64,000 nucleotides of DNA from a bacterium (GCA_020444475.1 JAHLKV010000001.1:186001-250000); one strand, 5' to 3'. Shown: positions 9,073 through 19,113, counted from the stretch's first letter. Program-made: numbers and translations. Notes: a model not told the origin generated them from the sequence alone.

Positions 9073-10251
9073 CTAATCCTGCTTCGCCGCCCGCTTCGCC
9101 CTGCTCTCATTCTCGTGTCTTGCCGTCTCGAGGTACTCTTTGAGATCGACGCCGTCCGGTGTCCCCAGACTCAGGCCGATTGAGTTCACCGCCTGCACCC
9201 ATTCATGGTCGGGCGTCACAATGCGCGTTTTCCCCGCAACCTCTGAGATCGGCACCGAGGTCATGTGGTTGCCGCGAAGGGCCACCATCCGACCGGTCTC
9301 GCCGCGATTGACCATCCGGACCGCCTCGACACCGAAACCGGTGGCGAGCATCCGATCCCGAGCCGTCGGCGAGCCACCCCGAAGCAGGTGCCCGAGTATC
9401 GTCACCCGACACTCAACCTCGATCAGCCCCTCAATCTGCGCTGCGATACGATTCGACACACCACCCAAACGGATCGCATCGGGAGAATTCTCCACCGTCC
9501 GGCTGACTGTCATCTCGCCGCCGACCGGCTTCGCCCCTTCACCCACGACGATAATCGAGAACTTCTTGCCGCGGGAATTGCGGAGTTTGATGTGGTCGCA
9601 CACCGCACTGATATCGTACGGGAACTCGGGAATCAGTATGATGTCGCCGCCACCCGCCATGCCCGAGCCAAGCGCCAGCCACCCGGCGTATCTGCCCATC
9701 ACCTCGATTATCATCACCCGGTGATGCGACTGCGCGGTGGTATGGATTCGGTCGATAGCATCGGTTGCCGTCTGCAGGGCGGTGTCGAATCCGAACGTAA
9801 CGTCGGTACCTTCGAGATCGTTGTCGATCGTCTTTGGAACGCCGACAATCGGGATCCCCATATCCATGAGTCCGCCCGACGCCGCCATCGTTCCGTCGCC
9901 GCCGATCGCAATCAGGGCGCTCAAACCGAGCGCATCAAAATTCCTGACGCATTGGTTGCTCCGGTCGATATAGACGTACTCCTCACCCTGAAGAACGGGG
10001 TAGTTGAACGGATCGGCGCGGTTGGAACTGCCGAGAATCGTGCCCCCGCGGGTCAAAATCCCGGAAACGTCTTCATCGTCGAGGTTCTCATAGCGATTCT
10101 GGACGAGACCGTCGTAGCCGTCGAAAAAGCCCACGACCTCCATCCCGCACTCGTTGTTAGCAGTCTTCGTGACCGCTCTGATCACGGCGTTGAGTCCGGG
10201 GCAGTCGCCGCCGCCGGTCAGCACACCAATACGCTTTTTTTGTTTTCCCAT
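9073..10251 (-). CDS. pfkA: 6-phosphofructokinase (ATP-type with mixed G104/K124 signature)
   Basis: This 392-residue protein phosphorylates fructose 6-phosphate to fructose 1,6-bisphosphate, the committing step of glycolysis. The start at 10251 (GKQKKRIGVLTGGGDCPG) is chosen because a longer frame adds 21 unrelated residues. Visible motifs are the phosphate-binding GGDCPGLNAVIR, the donor site AIGGDGTMAA, the catalytic PKTIDND and MGRYAGWLAL. In E. coli numbering the donor-site residue is Gly104, as in ATP-dependent enzymes. Residue 124 is Lys, as in pyrophosphate-dependent and actinobacterial group III enzymes. ATP use is most likely. It is divergent from glucan phosphorylase, 232 nt away, which suggests linked glycogen and glycolysis functions. 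Confidence 0.92.
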   Translation of the reverse strand: MGKQKKRIGVLTGGGDCPGLNAVIRAVTKTANNECGMEVVGFFDGYDGLVQNRYENLDDEDVSGILTRGGTILGSSNRADPFNYPVLQGEEYVYIDRSNQCVRNFDALGLSALIAIGGDGTMAASGGLMDMGIPIVGVPKTIDNDLEGTDVTFGFDTALQTATDAIDRIHTTAQSHHRVMIIEVMGRYAGWLALGSGMAGGGDIILIPEFPYDISAVCDHIKLRNSRGKKFSIIVVGEGAKPVGGEMTVSRTVENSPDAIRLGGVSNRIAAQIEGLIEVECRVTILGHLLRGGSPTARDRMLATGFGVEAVRMVNRGETGRMVALRGNHMTSVPISEVAGKTRIVTPDHEWVQAVNSIGLSLGTPDGVDLKEYLETARHENESRAKRAAKQD

Positions 10252-10483
10252 AGGTCCAAACTTACTACATTCATTTAGGCAACAAAAGGATAAATCGGCT
10301 GGGCCCGTCTTCACATTCCGTTACATCACTATCGGCACGATGGGCCGAAAGGTTGATCGGCGGCCCTCGGGTTTGTATCCGCGATAGCCTGTCGCATATC
10401 AACTTACAGCGTCAGGTGCCGATATACCAAAGGTAGCCCGTGTAGAGTACGGAGTGTTCTACAGTCTAAACACAGGATGGTTC

Positions 10484-13048
10484 ATGCGCGTCAAACAACT
10501 ACTGGTTCTCCCCCGCCTCCCTGAGCGAATCAAAAAGCTGCAGGAGTTGGCCAACAACCTCTGGTACTCCTGGAATTGGGACCTGGTGAAGCTCTTCATC
10601 CGGCTCGACTCCGATATGTGGGAACGGACCTATCAGAATCCGGTCGAAATGCTGACCCGCCTCCCCCAGCACGTCCTCCAGCGTGCGGCCGATGATGAGG
10701 CGTTTGTGGTTACCCTCGACCGCGTCTACGACAAATACCAGAACTATCTGCGACAGAAGAAGTGGTTTGGGTATAAGTACGGTGATCTTAAACAGAACAC
10801 CATAGCCTACTTCTCTCTCGAATACGGCCTCGATACCGGCCTGCCCGTCTATTCAGGTGGCCTGGGTGTCCTCTCAGGCGATACCCTCAAGGCTGCCTCC
10901 GATCTGGGCCTGCCGATGGTCGCCATGGGACTGCTCTATCGCTATGGCTATTTCCGTCAGACCCTGTCAAAGGACGGCTGGCAGCAGGAGCGATATGAAG
11001 AGAATGACTGGTACCATATGCCCGTCACACTCGTCAAGGATGACGAGGACCGCCCCCTGCGTGTCTCGATCAACCTCGAGGACGTCCCCGTCCAGATCCA
11101 GATCTGGAAAGTGATGGTAGGCGAGATCCCGCTCTACCTGCTCGATACGAATATGCCGGAGAACTCTTCCAAAGCGCGCGAGATAACCTCGGTGCTGTAC
11201 GGCGGCGACAAGAATATGCGCATCCGCCAGGAGATCGTCCTCGGCATAGGTGGTGTCAAGGCCCTGCGCGCGCTTGGCATCAAGCCGGTGATGTACCACT
11301 CCAACGAGGGACACTCATGGTTCCTCACCCTGGAGCGGCTGCGAAACCTCATGCAGCAGGACGGACTGTCCTTCCGCGAGGCGGCCGCCTACGTCTGGTC
11401 GACCACTGTCTTTACGACTCACACGCCGGTACCGGCGGGCAACGAGCAGTTCGATCCCGTACTAGTCCATCGCTATCTCGGACGTATCGTCGGCCAGCTG
11501 GGGATCAGCTGGCAAGAGTTCCTCTCGATCGGGCGAGTCAATCCGGATGACGAACGCGAAGCGTTTGGCATGACGGTCGCCGCCCTCAAGTTCTCGGCCT
11601 TCTGCAACGGCGTATCCGAGCTGCACGGCTCGGTGTCGCGGGAAATGTGGCACAATATCTGGCCCAACCTGCCCAAAGAAGAGATCCCGATCAAATCGAT
11701 AACCAACGGCGTACATTATCCGTCGTGGATATCCCATGACATGATTGACCTCTATGAATCGTACTTCGGCCCGCAATTCACGGAACGCCCCGGCTCTCCG
11801 GAGATATGGGAGAAGGTCAGTACGATTCCCGATGTCGAGCTCTGGCGCGTTCACAATCGCCGCCGCGAACGTCTCGTATTCTTCGCGCGCAAGAGGCTCA
11901 AACAGCAGTTCATCCGGCGCGGGGCCAGCCACATGGACATCCAGCAGGCCGAACAACTGCTCAACCCGGCCACGCTGACGATCGGTTTCGCACGCCGCTT
12001 CAGCACCTACAAACGCGGCAACCTGCTCTTCTACGATGTCGAGCGACTGGCCGCGATGCTCAACGATCATGACTACCCGGTCCAGGTGATCATCTCCGGT
12101 AAGGCACACCCGCTCGACACGCCGGGCAAAGAGATCATCAAGGACATTATTCAACGCGCCGGCGAAGAACGGTTCCGCAACCGAGTCATTTTCCTCGAAG
12201 ACTACGACATCAACGTCGGTCGCTACCTCGTCCAGGGTGCCGATATCTGGCTGAACAACCCGCGCCGCCCCCAGGAAGCATCCGGTACCTCTGGCATGAA
12301 GGCCGCCCTTAACGGCGTGCTGAATGTCTCGGTCCTCGACGGCTGGTGGGACGAAGGGTTCTCCGACGATGCCGGCTTTAAAATCGGTAACGGCGAAGAC
12401 TATGAATCGGTCGAAACCCAGGACCGCATGGACGCCGAAGCCATGTATAATGTGCTCGAGCGCGAAGTCATTCCGATCTTCTACGATCGCGATGACAACG
12501 GCGTCCCCCGCGAGTGGGTTGCCAAAATGAAGGGCTCGATCTTCATGGCCGGTCAGCGCTTCTCGGCGCACCGCATGCTCATGGACTACACCAACCATTT
12601 CTACGTCCCGGCCATCCACGCCTCCACGAAACTCGCCGGCGACAATTTTGCGCTCTGCCGCGACGTCACCTCGTGGGAGGAGCGGGTGAGCAGGAGCTGG
12701 AACGACATCCATATTTCGGATATCGAACTGCCCGAACTCGGTTCAACCGTCTACGTCGGGCAGCGCATCCCCATCAAGATGCACGTCCACCTGGGGGCGA
12801 TTACACCCGACGACGTTCGGGTCGAGATCGTCGCCGGACGGATCAATTCTCAGGACGAACTACTCAACTACACTCCGACCGGAGCAACTATCGACGGTAC
12901 CTCACCGGCCGCCGGCAACGGCACCTACGTCTATCAGGGCGAAGTGGAATGCCTTGAGTCCGGCCGATTCGGCCTTACGGCTCGCGTTATTCCCAAGAAT
13001 GAGAACCTGGTACACACCCGAAAGCCGAAACTGATAAGCTGGTGGTAG
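10484..13048 (+). CDS. glgP: Alpha-glucan (glycogen) phosphorylase, GT35 with DUF3417 N-terminus
   Basis: This 854-residue enzyme releases glucose 1-phosphate from alpha-1,4-glucans. The N-terminal ~110 residues (VKQLLVLPRLPERIKKLQEL, NNLWYSWNWD) are the DUF3417 module found on the shorter bacterial and archaeal phosphorylases. The core contains SLEYGL, YSGGLGVLSGD, the HSNEGHSWF region and, near residue 605, EASGTSGMKAALNG, whose lysine holds pyridoxal phosphate. The ATG at 10484 follows AGGATGG. A longer GTG-type frame from 10454 adds only ten residues. A strong terminator follows. Cytosolic; it works with the divergent phosphofructokinase in glycogen use. Confidence 0.95.
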   Translation: MRVKQLLVLPRLPERIKKLQELANNLWYSWNWDLVKLFIRLDSDMWERTYQNPVEMLTRLPQHVLQRAADDEAFVVTLDRVYDKYQNYLRQKKWFGYKYGDLKQNTIAYFSLEYGLDTGLPVYSGGLGVLSGDTLKAASDLGLPMVAMGLLYRYGYFRQTLSKDGWQQERYEENDWYHMPVTLVKDDEDRPLRVSINLEDVPVQIQIWKVMVGEIPLYLLDTNMPENSSKAREITSVLYGGDKNMRIRQEIVLGIGGVKALRALGIKPVMYHSNEGHSWFLTLERLRNLMQQDGLSFREAAAYVWSTTVFTTHTPVPAGNEQFDPVLVHRYLGRIVGQLGISWQEFLSIGRVNPDDEREAFGMTVAALKFSAFCNGVSELHGSVSREMWHNIWPNLPKEEIPIKSITNGVHYPSWISHDMIDLYESYFGPQFTERPGSPEIWEKVSTIPDVELWRVHNRRRERLVFFARKRLKQQFIRRGASHMDIQQAEQLLNPATLTIGFARRFSTYKRGNLLFYDVERLAAMLNDHDYPVQVIISGKAHPLDTPGKEIIKDIIQRAGEERFRNRVIFLEDYDINVGRYLVQGADIWLNNPRRPQEASGTSGMKAALNGVLNVSVLDGWWDEGFSDDAGFKIGNGEDYESVETQDRMDAEAMYNVLEREVIPIFYDRDDNGVPREWVAKMKGSIFMAGQRFSAHRMLMDYTNHFYVPAIHASTKLAGDNFALCRDVTSWEERVSRSWNDIHISDIELPELGSTVYVGQRIPIKMHVHLGAITPDDVRVEIVAGRINSQDELLNYTPTGATIDGTSPAAGNGTYVYQGEVECLESGRFGLTARVIPKNENLVHTRKPKLISWW

Positions 13049-13070
13049 CGTCCCGCAAAGCGGTATAGAG

Positions 13071-13102
13071 AAAGGGCGGAAGATTGCTTCCGCCCTTTTT
13101 TT
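13071..13102 (+). terminator. Terminator between convergent glgP and VWA gene
   Basis: An 8-bp stem (GGGCGGAA / TTCCGCCC) is followed by seven T on the plus strand and preceded by AAA. It mainly terminates glgP and may also act on the opposite strand. Confidence 0.85.
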
Positions 13103-13124
13103 GGAGGTCACTCAGCCGGCACAG

Positions 13125-15095
13125 TCATCGCCGCGAGTGATAGGAGTTCAACTCACCTGTCCGCTGAATCAGATCCAGCAGCTCATTGGTCTGTTCCGAC
13201 GGCATCTCTTCGTTGAGCGCCGACGCGTACTCGTACAGTTCGCCGTAGCTCAGATCGCGCACGTAAGGAGTGTCTTTCAACTTCTCGGCGAACTTGGCCG
13301 AAACCAGCGCCAGCCGGAGAGCAGGCGAGCACTCGTACCGATGCTTCTCAGTGGCGATGCGAATCGGCTGGTTCAGCTCTGAGACTTCCCGACCATCATC
13401 GTCTTTCCAACGAAGGGCAATTGTTCCCAGATCGCCGCGAGTACCCCGCTTGTGAAGCACCAGCTCGTACACTGCGGTCACTTCGTGTCCCGCGCCGATC
13501 TCACCGCCGTCCCGTTCGTTGTCGCGAAAACGGTTGTCCTCGACGTCCCGGTTCTCGTACCCCAGCAGACGGTAGGCCTTGACCGCCCGCGCATCAAACT
13601 CGACCTGAATCTTCACATCGCGTGCCAGTAACTCCATGTTGCTCACGAACTCGGTGACCATCTGTTCGTAGGCTTCGCTCCGATTATTGATATAGGAGTA
13701 ACGCCCGTTCCCCTGCTGCGCCAGCTTCTCCAGCAGAACGTCATTATAGTTGCCCATGCCGACACCAAACGAGTGGAGCGTGATACCGTCGCGGGCGCAG
13801 CTCTGAATCGTCTCCATCAGATCCTCGGCCCGCGTCAGACCAACATTCGCCACCCCGTCACTGCACAGGATAATGTGGTTGTTGTGACCCGGAACATATT
13901 GCCGCTGCGCCATCGCATACCCAAGCGTGAGGCCCGCTTCGGCGTTGGTGGAACCACCCGGACGCAGTCGATCGATCCGGTTCATGATCTCACGTTTGCG
14001 ATCAGCCGGAATAGGATCGAGCACGCGCGAGGCGCCGCTGCCGTACGTCACGATACCGATCCGGTCTTCCCGCCCCAGCTGCGAGACGAGTTCGTGCAAG
14101 GCATACTTGACCAGCTCGAGCCGGTTGTCGTACCCCATCGACCCGGAGACATCGATCACAAACGTCAGGTTGAGCGGCTTGCGTTCACGACGATCGATCT
14201 CTCGTCCCTTAATGCCAATCGACAGTATCGTCGTCGAATCATCGAACGGAGAACGAATCGCATCAGTGACGACCCGAAACTTGCTGTACGACGGCTGCTC
14301 GTAGTTGTAATCGAAATGATTCACGAACTCCTCGATACGCACGGCGTCGCGCGGCGGGACATTCCCATCCTGCAGATACCGGCGGACCAGCGTGTACGAA
14401 GCATCGTCGACATCAGCGGCGAAGGTCGACAGGTTGTCGCGCCTGGTATCGACAAAACGATTCGTGCCGTAGTTCCGGAAGTACATGTCGAACGGAGGCA
14501 AATCGTCGCAGTAGTCATCCGAGGGCGGGACATACTTCGGCATGGGCGAAGGAACCTCTTTCGGGTGACCGGATCTGGACTTGCGATCGAGTCCCAGGGC
14601 GGCCGGCGAAAAGGTCTGCGGAGAAGAGGCTCCCTCATCGGCATTCTGACCGGATGACTGCGCCTCGCGCTCCGCCGGCTCGGCGGTGACCCTAATCTGA
14701 TCCAGGTAGCCCAGTACCTTCTTGACTTCCTCGCGGGCGGTGGTGTCCAGGTCCTTCACACCGTTGCGGCGGTTGATGCGAATCGTGCAGCGCAGCTCCT
14801 GCCCCGCGACCACTTCCTGATTGTTGAGCATCATCGGCTCAAACGCCGCGTGAGATGTCTCCAGCATGTACACTCCCGGTGCAACGGAAGGAAACTCGAA
14901 ACGCCCCGACGCATCGGTTCGCACCGAGTCACCCGACGGAAAGAGATATATCATCGCTCCCGCCACGGCATTCCCGCTTTCTCTTTCCACTACTGTACCG
15001 GAGATTGAGCCGACCGCGGCCGATACGGGCGCCGCGAGGCCAAGCGCCAGGGTCAGCGCGAAGCCGATAACCGTTGATGCAACTGCTCGCTTCAT
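13125..15095 (-). CDS. Secreted von Willebrand factor A domain protein (YfbK-like) with carboxypeptidase-regulatory-like domain
   Basis: This 656-residue protein starts at 15095, where AAGGAG precedes the ATG and a signal peptide follows (KRAVASTVIGFALTLALGL). Residues ~30-110 form a carboxypeptidase-regulatory-like beta domain (GSISGTVVERESGNAVAGAM). Next comes the von Willebrand N-region typical of YfbK proteins (STFAADVDDASYTLVRRYL), then a VWA domain near residue 315 with an intact MIDAS (DVSGSMG). A DUF3520-like C-terminus follows (VKIQVEFDARAVKAYRLLGY). The function of the family is poorly known; metal-dependent protein-protein contact in the envelope is likely. It is divergent from the M16 gene pair. 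Confidence 0.88.
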   Translation of the reverse strand: MKRAVASTVIGFALTLALGLAAPVSAAVGSISGTVVERESGNAVAGAMIYLFPSGDSVRTDASGRFEFPSVAPGVYMLETSHAAFEPMMLNNQEVVAGQELRCTIRINRRNGVKDLDTTAREEVKKVLGYLDQIRVTAEPAEREAQSSGQNADEGASSPQTFSPAALGLDRKSRSGHPKEVPSPMPKYVPPSDDYCDDLPPFDMYFRNYGTNRFVDTRRDNLSTFAADVDDASYTLVRRYLQDGNVPPRDAVRIEEFVNHFDYNYEQPSYSKFRVVTDAIRSPFDDSTTILSIGIKGREIDRRERKPLNLTFVIDVSGSMGYDNRLELVKYALHELVSQLGREDRIGIVTYGSGASRVLDPIPADRKREIMNRIDRLRPGGSTNAEAGLTLGYAMAQRQYVPGHNNHIILCSDGVANVGLTRAEDLMETIQSCARDGITLHSFGVGMGNYNDVLLEKLAQQGNGRYSYINNRSEAYEQMVTEFVSNMELLARDVKIQVEFDARAVKAYRLLGYENRDVEDNRFRDNERDGGEIGAGHEVTAVYELVLHKRGTRGDLGTIALRWKDDDGREVSELNQPIRIATEKHRYECSPALRLALVSAKFAEKLKDTPYVRDLSYGELYEYASALNEEMPSEQTNELLDLIQRTGELNSYHSRR

Positions 15096-15307
15096 GATAG
15101 ACTCCTTGTGAGAATTGACCATTGCCTGGCAGTAGTACCGTTCGGAAGCAAACTTCTTCCCGCAGATTTTTGAAAACCTTGCCGGATCTCTGTCGTATAC
15201 AATACTGGTCAATGACTTACCGGGAAGACTCGCGAATGTACACAGATCCAATGTTGATTGTGCGGCGGCCATCGGGGAGGCGCCGACGCACCTATCCGAT
15301 TATCCGC

Positions 15308-15336
15308 TTGACACTTACGTCGCCCACTCGTTAATT
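15308..15336 (+). promoter_or_regulatory. Sigma-70-like promoter for the M16 gene pair
   Basis: A perfect -35 TTGACA (15308-15313) is followed by a 17-nt spacer and TTAATT (15331-15336), about 50 nt before the M16 start. Confidence 0.55.
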
Positions 15337-15385
15337 CGCACAAGATCAAATCACCACTACATATAGGAAATGCATGGAGGATGCA

Positions 15386-16891
15386 ATGAAACGGAAAGCA
15401 ACCGGGCTGATGTTGGCCGCACTTGCCCTGGCCCTGACGGTCGTCCCGTCAGTTTCCGCGTTTGACTTCACCGAGGTCGAAAACCAGGTGGTCGAACATA
15501 CCCTGAACAATGGCCTCAAAGTCCTGATTGTACCGCGCCACGAGGCGCCAGTAGCCTCGTTCGTCACCTGGTCGAACGTCGGGTCGGTCGATGATCCCAA
15601 AGGCTACACTGGGCTGGCCCACATGTTTGAGCACATGGCTTTCAAGGGTACTACCACCCTCGGCACCAAAGACATCGACGCCGAGTTGAAGGCTATCGCT
15701 CTCGAGGATTCGCTCTTCATGAAGCTGCGGGCCGAGCGCAACAAGGGGATGCTGGCGGATTCTGCCAGGGTCGCGGAACTCGAAGAGCAATACAACGCCG
15801 CGCGCGAAGCTTCGTATGAACTAGTGGTCCCGAACGAATTCGGAAACGTGGTTGACCGCGAAGGCGGCGTCGGCCTGAACGCCTTCACGTCCTCCGATCA
15901 GACCGTTTATTTCTTCAGTCTCCCGTCCAACAAGGTCGAGCTGTGGATGGCTCTGGAATCGGAGCGCTTCCTCAACCCGGTCCTCCGTGAGATGTACAAA
16001 GAGCGTGATGTGGTCGCCGAAGAGCGTCGTATGCGCACCGAATCGAACCCAATCGGCAAGGCAATCGAGGAATTCCTCGCCCTCTCCTTCAAGGCGCATC
16101 CGTACGGTGTCCCGGGTATCGGCCACATGTCCGACATCATGTACTACTCCCGCTTGGAGGCCAAGGCCTTCTTCGAGAAATACTACGGCCCGTCTAACCT
16201 GACCATCGCCGTCGTCGGCGACGTCAACCCGAAGGACGTCATCAAGCTGGCCGAAAAGTACTGGGGCCGCATCCCCTATCGTCCCGCGCCGGAGCGCATC
16301 GCCACCGTCGAACCGAAGCAGATCGGGGAGCGCCGCATGGTGATGGAAGATCCGGCGCAGCCGGTCTACCTCGCCGGCTGGCACATCCCTGAGATTACGC
16401 ATCCCGACCGCACCGCGGTCGACATGCTGATGCAGTATCTGGGTCAGGGCCGTACGTCGAAACTGTACGAGTCGATGATCAAGGAAAAGAAGATCGCGAT
16501 CCAGGTCGGCGCCTTCTCCGGTTTCCCCGGTGACAAGTACGCGACGATGTGCCTGATGTATGCCATGCCGTCGCAGGGACACGACAACTACGAGTGCGAA
16601 GAAGAGATCTTCGCGGCTGTCGAAAAAGCCAAAAGCGAACTCGTCACCCCGGAAGACCTCGACAAGATGCGCGCCCGCGCCAAGGCCTCCTTCATCAACA
16701 GCATCGCTTCCAATAACGGCCTGGCGATGCAGCTCTGTCAGGCGCAGCAGTACTACGGCGACTGGCGAGAGATGTTCAAGCAGCTGGATGACATCAACGC
16801 GGTTACCGCCGAAGATATCCAGCGCGTCGCCAACGAGTACCTGACCAAGGATAATCGCGTCGTGGTCATGATGAACACGGCCAAGAGCTGA
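15386..16891 (+). CDS. M16 family zinc metallopeptidase (catalytic partner), exported
   Basis: This 501-residue protein has a signal peptide (KRKATGLMLAALALALTVVP). It has an intact inverted zinc motif HMFEH near residue 79 within GLAHMFEHMAFKG, and the distal glutamate region ALESERF that completes the M16 site. An insertion of about 70 residues, rich in Glu/Ala/Lys and probably helical, separates the two. The C-terminal half is the second, non-catalytic M16 repeat. Start 15386 is chosen because GGAGG sits 5 nt upstream. The TGA stop overlaps the ATG of the next gene by one base, so translation of the pair is probably coupled. It likely forms a heterodimer with that gene's product in the periplasm. 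Confidence 0.92.
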   Translation: MKRKATGLMLAALALALTVVPSVSAFDFTEVENQVVEHTLNNGLKVLIVPRHEAPVASFVTWSNVGSVDDPKGYTGLAHMFEHMAFKGTTTLGTKDIDAELKAIALEDSLFMKLRAERNKGMLADSARVAELEEQYNAAREASYELVVPNEFGNVVDREGGVGLNAFTSSDQTVYFFSLPSNKVELWMALESERFLNPVLREMYKERDVVAEERRMRTESNPIGKAIEEFLALSFKAHPYGVPGIGHMSDIMYYSRLEAKAFFEKYYGPSNLTIAVVGDVNPKDVIKLAEKYWGRIPYRPAPERIATVEPKQIGERRMVMEDPAQPVYLAGWHIPEITHPDRTAVDMLMQYLGQGRTSKLYESMIKEKKIAIQVGAFSGFPGDKYATMCLMYAMPSQGHDNYECEEEIFAAVEKAKSELVTPEDLDKMRARAKASFINSIASNNGLAMQLCQAQQYYGDWREMFKQLDDINAVTAEDIQRVANEYLTKDNRVVVMMNTAKS

Positions 16892-16905
16892 TGGGAGCCG
16901 GTGTA

Positions 16906-19053
16906 ATGAAACGTATAACGACTGTTCTGATGGTTTGCGCCATGCTCCTTATGATCGGGGCAGCGGCGCTGCACGCTCAGGATGTTGACAAGCTCAACTA
17001 TCCGAAACTCAACCCGATTCAGATTCCCGATGTAGAGAAAGTGACCCTGCCCAACGGCATGCGGCTGTACATTCTCGAGGACCACATGCTGCCGGTATTC
17101 AACGCCTCCGTGCGCATCAATGTCGGCGGATATCTCGAACCTGCCGATATGATCGGTCTCGCCGAGATGACCGGTGAAGTCCTCCGCACCGGCGGCACCG
17201 AGAAGTGGACCGGCGACGAGATCGATGAGATGCTCGAAGGGGTCGGCGGCTCGGTCGAAACCTCGATCGATCGCCTCTCCGGAAACGCCCGAGTGAACGT
17301 GCTCAGCGAATACACCGACCTGGGACTCGAAGTCCTGGCGGAGATTCTGCGCAACCCGACCTTCGATGCCGACAAGATCGACCTCGCCAAAGTCAATCAG
17401 CGTTCCGGTATCTCGCGCCGCAACGACGACCCCCAGCAGCTCGCGATCCGTGAGTTCCTCAAGGTCATCTACGGCCCGGAATCCGTGTACGCTCGACACG
17501 CCGAGTACAAGACGATCAACGCCGTCACCCGCGAGGACATGGTCGCATTCCACGATCAATGGTTCCATCCCGAGAACATCCAGATTGCCGTCTGGGGTGA
17601 CTTCAAGAGCGACGAGATCATCGAAAAGATCAAACAGTATTTCGGCGACTGGGAAAAAGGGAATGTCACCGTTCCGGAACCGCCGCAGGTCGACTACGAC
17701 TACGATCAGCACGTCTACTACGCTGAGAAGGCCGACGTCAACCAGTCGAACGTTCTGGTCGGCCACCTCGGCGGCCTGGTGACCGATCCTGACTATGCCG
17801 ACCGCATCGTCATGAACTCCATCTTCGGCGGCAGCTTCGGCAGCCGGATGTTCAACAACGTCCGGTCGAAAGAGGGTCTGGCCTACGCCACCTTTGGCTC
17901 CTACACCGCCAACATCTCCTATCCCGGCGTCTTTATCGGTTTCGCCTCCACCAAGTCGGAGACGACCGGCAAGGCTGTTAAGGAGATTGTGAAGCAGGTC
18001 GAAGGGATGCAGAACAACCCGCCGACTGAAGATGAGATGCGGATGGGCAAAGACGGCTACCTGAACTCCTTCGTGTTCAATTTCGACAACCGTGCCGAAG
18101 TCGTCAACCGCATGATGAACTACGACTTCTATGACTTCCCCGAGGACTTCCTCGCACAGGAAAAAGAGAAAGTCGAGAAGGTCACGCCCGAAGCCGTAGT
18201 CGCAGCCGCCAAGCGAAACCTGCACCCGGATAAACTCCGTGTCCTGGTCGTCGGCAACAAGGCCGACTTCGAAATGCCGCTCGATTCTCTCAACATGGGA
18301 CCGGTGACCGAGATCGATATCACCATCCCCTCCGGCGAAGAGAAGAACGAACTTGCGATCACGCCGGAGAACCTCGCCAGGGGCGCCGAGCTGATCGAAG
18401 CTGCCGCCGTTGCCCACGGCGGTACCGCCAATTTCGCGGCGGTCAAGACCATGAACGTCAAGGCCCAGGTCACCGTCTCGACCCCGCAGGGCGAGTTCCC
18501 CTTCCCGATCGAGTCGACCGACGTTCTTCCGGACAAGTCCTGCACCATCGCCAACATGATGGGGACGAAGATCTACGACATCCGTGACGGATCAAAAGGG
18601 TGGAAGACCATCGCTCCCGGCCAGATCGGTGAGAAGACCGAAGAGGACATTCTCGATGAGAAGAAAGCCCAGCTGCGTGATCTCGTGTGGGTTTTCTCTC
18701 ACCTGAAGTCCGATCCGTACTTCCAGGCCGTCTACGAAGGTCCCGGTCAGCTCGACAACAAAGCGGTTGAATGGGTTACTCTGGTCGACATGCAGAGCGA
18801 GACCATCTGCCGCCTCGCCTTCGACCCGGCCACCAAAATGGTTGTCGGACGGAGCTACTGGGGCTCCGGCATGATGGGCGGCGAAGGCACTATCACCGAA
18901 TCATTTGAGACCTACACCGAGGCCGGCGGCATCAAGCTGCCCGGTAAGGTAGTCAGGAATATGGACGGCCAGAAGATGGCTGTCATGGAAATCCAGGAGA
19001 TGACCGTAAACGGCGACGTCTCCCCCGACCTCTTTAACGAGCCGACCCTCTAA
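16906..19053 (+). CDS. M16-like protein lacking the zinc motif, with C-terminal LolA-like domain
   Basis: This 715-residue protein has a signal peptide (KRITTVLMVCAMLLMIGAAA). Two M16 folds cover residues ~30-480 (VTLPNGMRLYILEDH ... FGSRMFNNVRSKEGLAY). Where the partner has HxxEH, this protein reads GLAEMTGEVLRTGG, so the zinc ligands are gone and it should be catalytically inert by itself. The last ~210 residues (ARGAELIEAAAVAHGG ..., TITESFETYTEAGGIKLP) resemble a LolA/outer-membrane lipoprotein-sorting beta fold. Active/inactive M16 pairs are known (mitochondrial processing peptidase, other M16B pairs). An ATG at 16891 overlaps the upstream stop, but the GGGAG spacing favours 16906. Confidence 0.88.
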   Translation: MKRITTVLMVCAMLLMIGAAALHAQDVDKLNYPKLNPIQIPDVEKVTLPNGMRLYILEDHMLPVFNASVRINVGGYLEPADMIGLAEMTGEVLRTGGTEKWTGDEIDEMLEGVGGSVETSIDRLSGNARVNVLSEYTDLGLEVLAEILRNPTFDADKIDLAKVNQRSGISRRNDDPQQLAIREFLKVIYGPESVYARHAEYKTINAVTREDMVAFHDQWFHPENIQIAVWGDFKSDEIIEKIKQYFGDWEKGNVTVPEPPQVDYDYDQHVYYAEKADVNQSNVLVGHLGGLVTDPDYADRIVMNSIFGGSFGSRMFNNVRSKEGLAYATFGSYTANISYPGVFIGFASTKSETTGKAVKEIVKQVEGMQNNPPTEDEMRMGKDGYLNSFVFNFDNRAEVVNRMMNYDFYDFPEDFLAQEKEKVEKVTPEAVVAAAKRNLHPDKLRVLVVGNKADFEMPLDSLNMGPVTEIDITIPSGEEKNELAITPENLARGAELIEAAAVAHGGTANFAAVKTMNVKAQVTVSTPQGEFPFPIESTDVLPDKSCTIANMMGTKIYDIRDGSKGWKTIAPGQIGEKTEEDILDEKKAQLRDLVWVFSHLKSDPYFQAVYEGPGQLDNKAVEWVTLVDMQSETICRLAFDPATKMVVGRSYWGSGMMGGEGTITESFETYTEAGGIKLPGKVVRNMDGQKMAVMEIQEMTVNGDVSPDLFNEPTL

Positions 19054-19073
19054 GTCGGCGCCGCTATTCGAAC

Positions 19074-19113
19074 AAGCGGCCGGTTCCGCACCAGTGGAAC
19101 CGGCCGCTTTATT
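19074..19113 (+). terminator. Rho-independent terminator after the M16 pair
   Basis: A 14-bp perfect stem (AAGCGGCCGGTTCC / GGAACCGGCCGCTT) with an 8-nt loop is followed by TATTGTT. Confidence 0.85.

Noticed and set aside
16753-18417. 554-codon open frame on the minus strand
   Set aside because: Antisense shadow of the second M16 gene; Val/Asp/His-rich with no domain.
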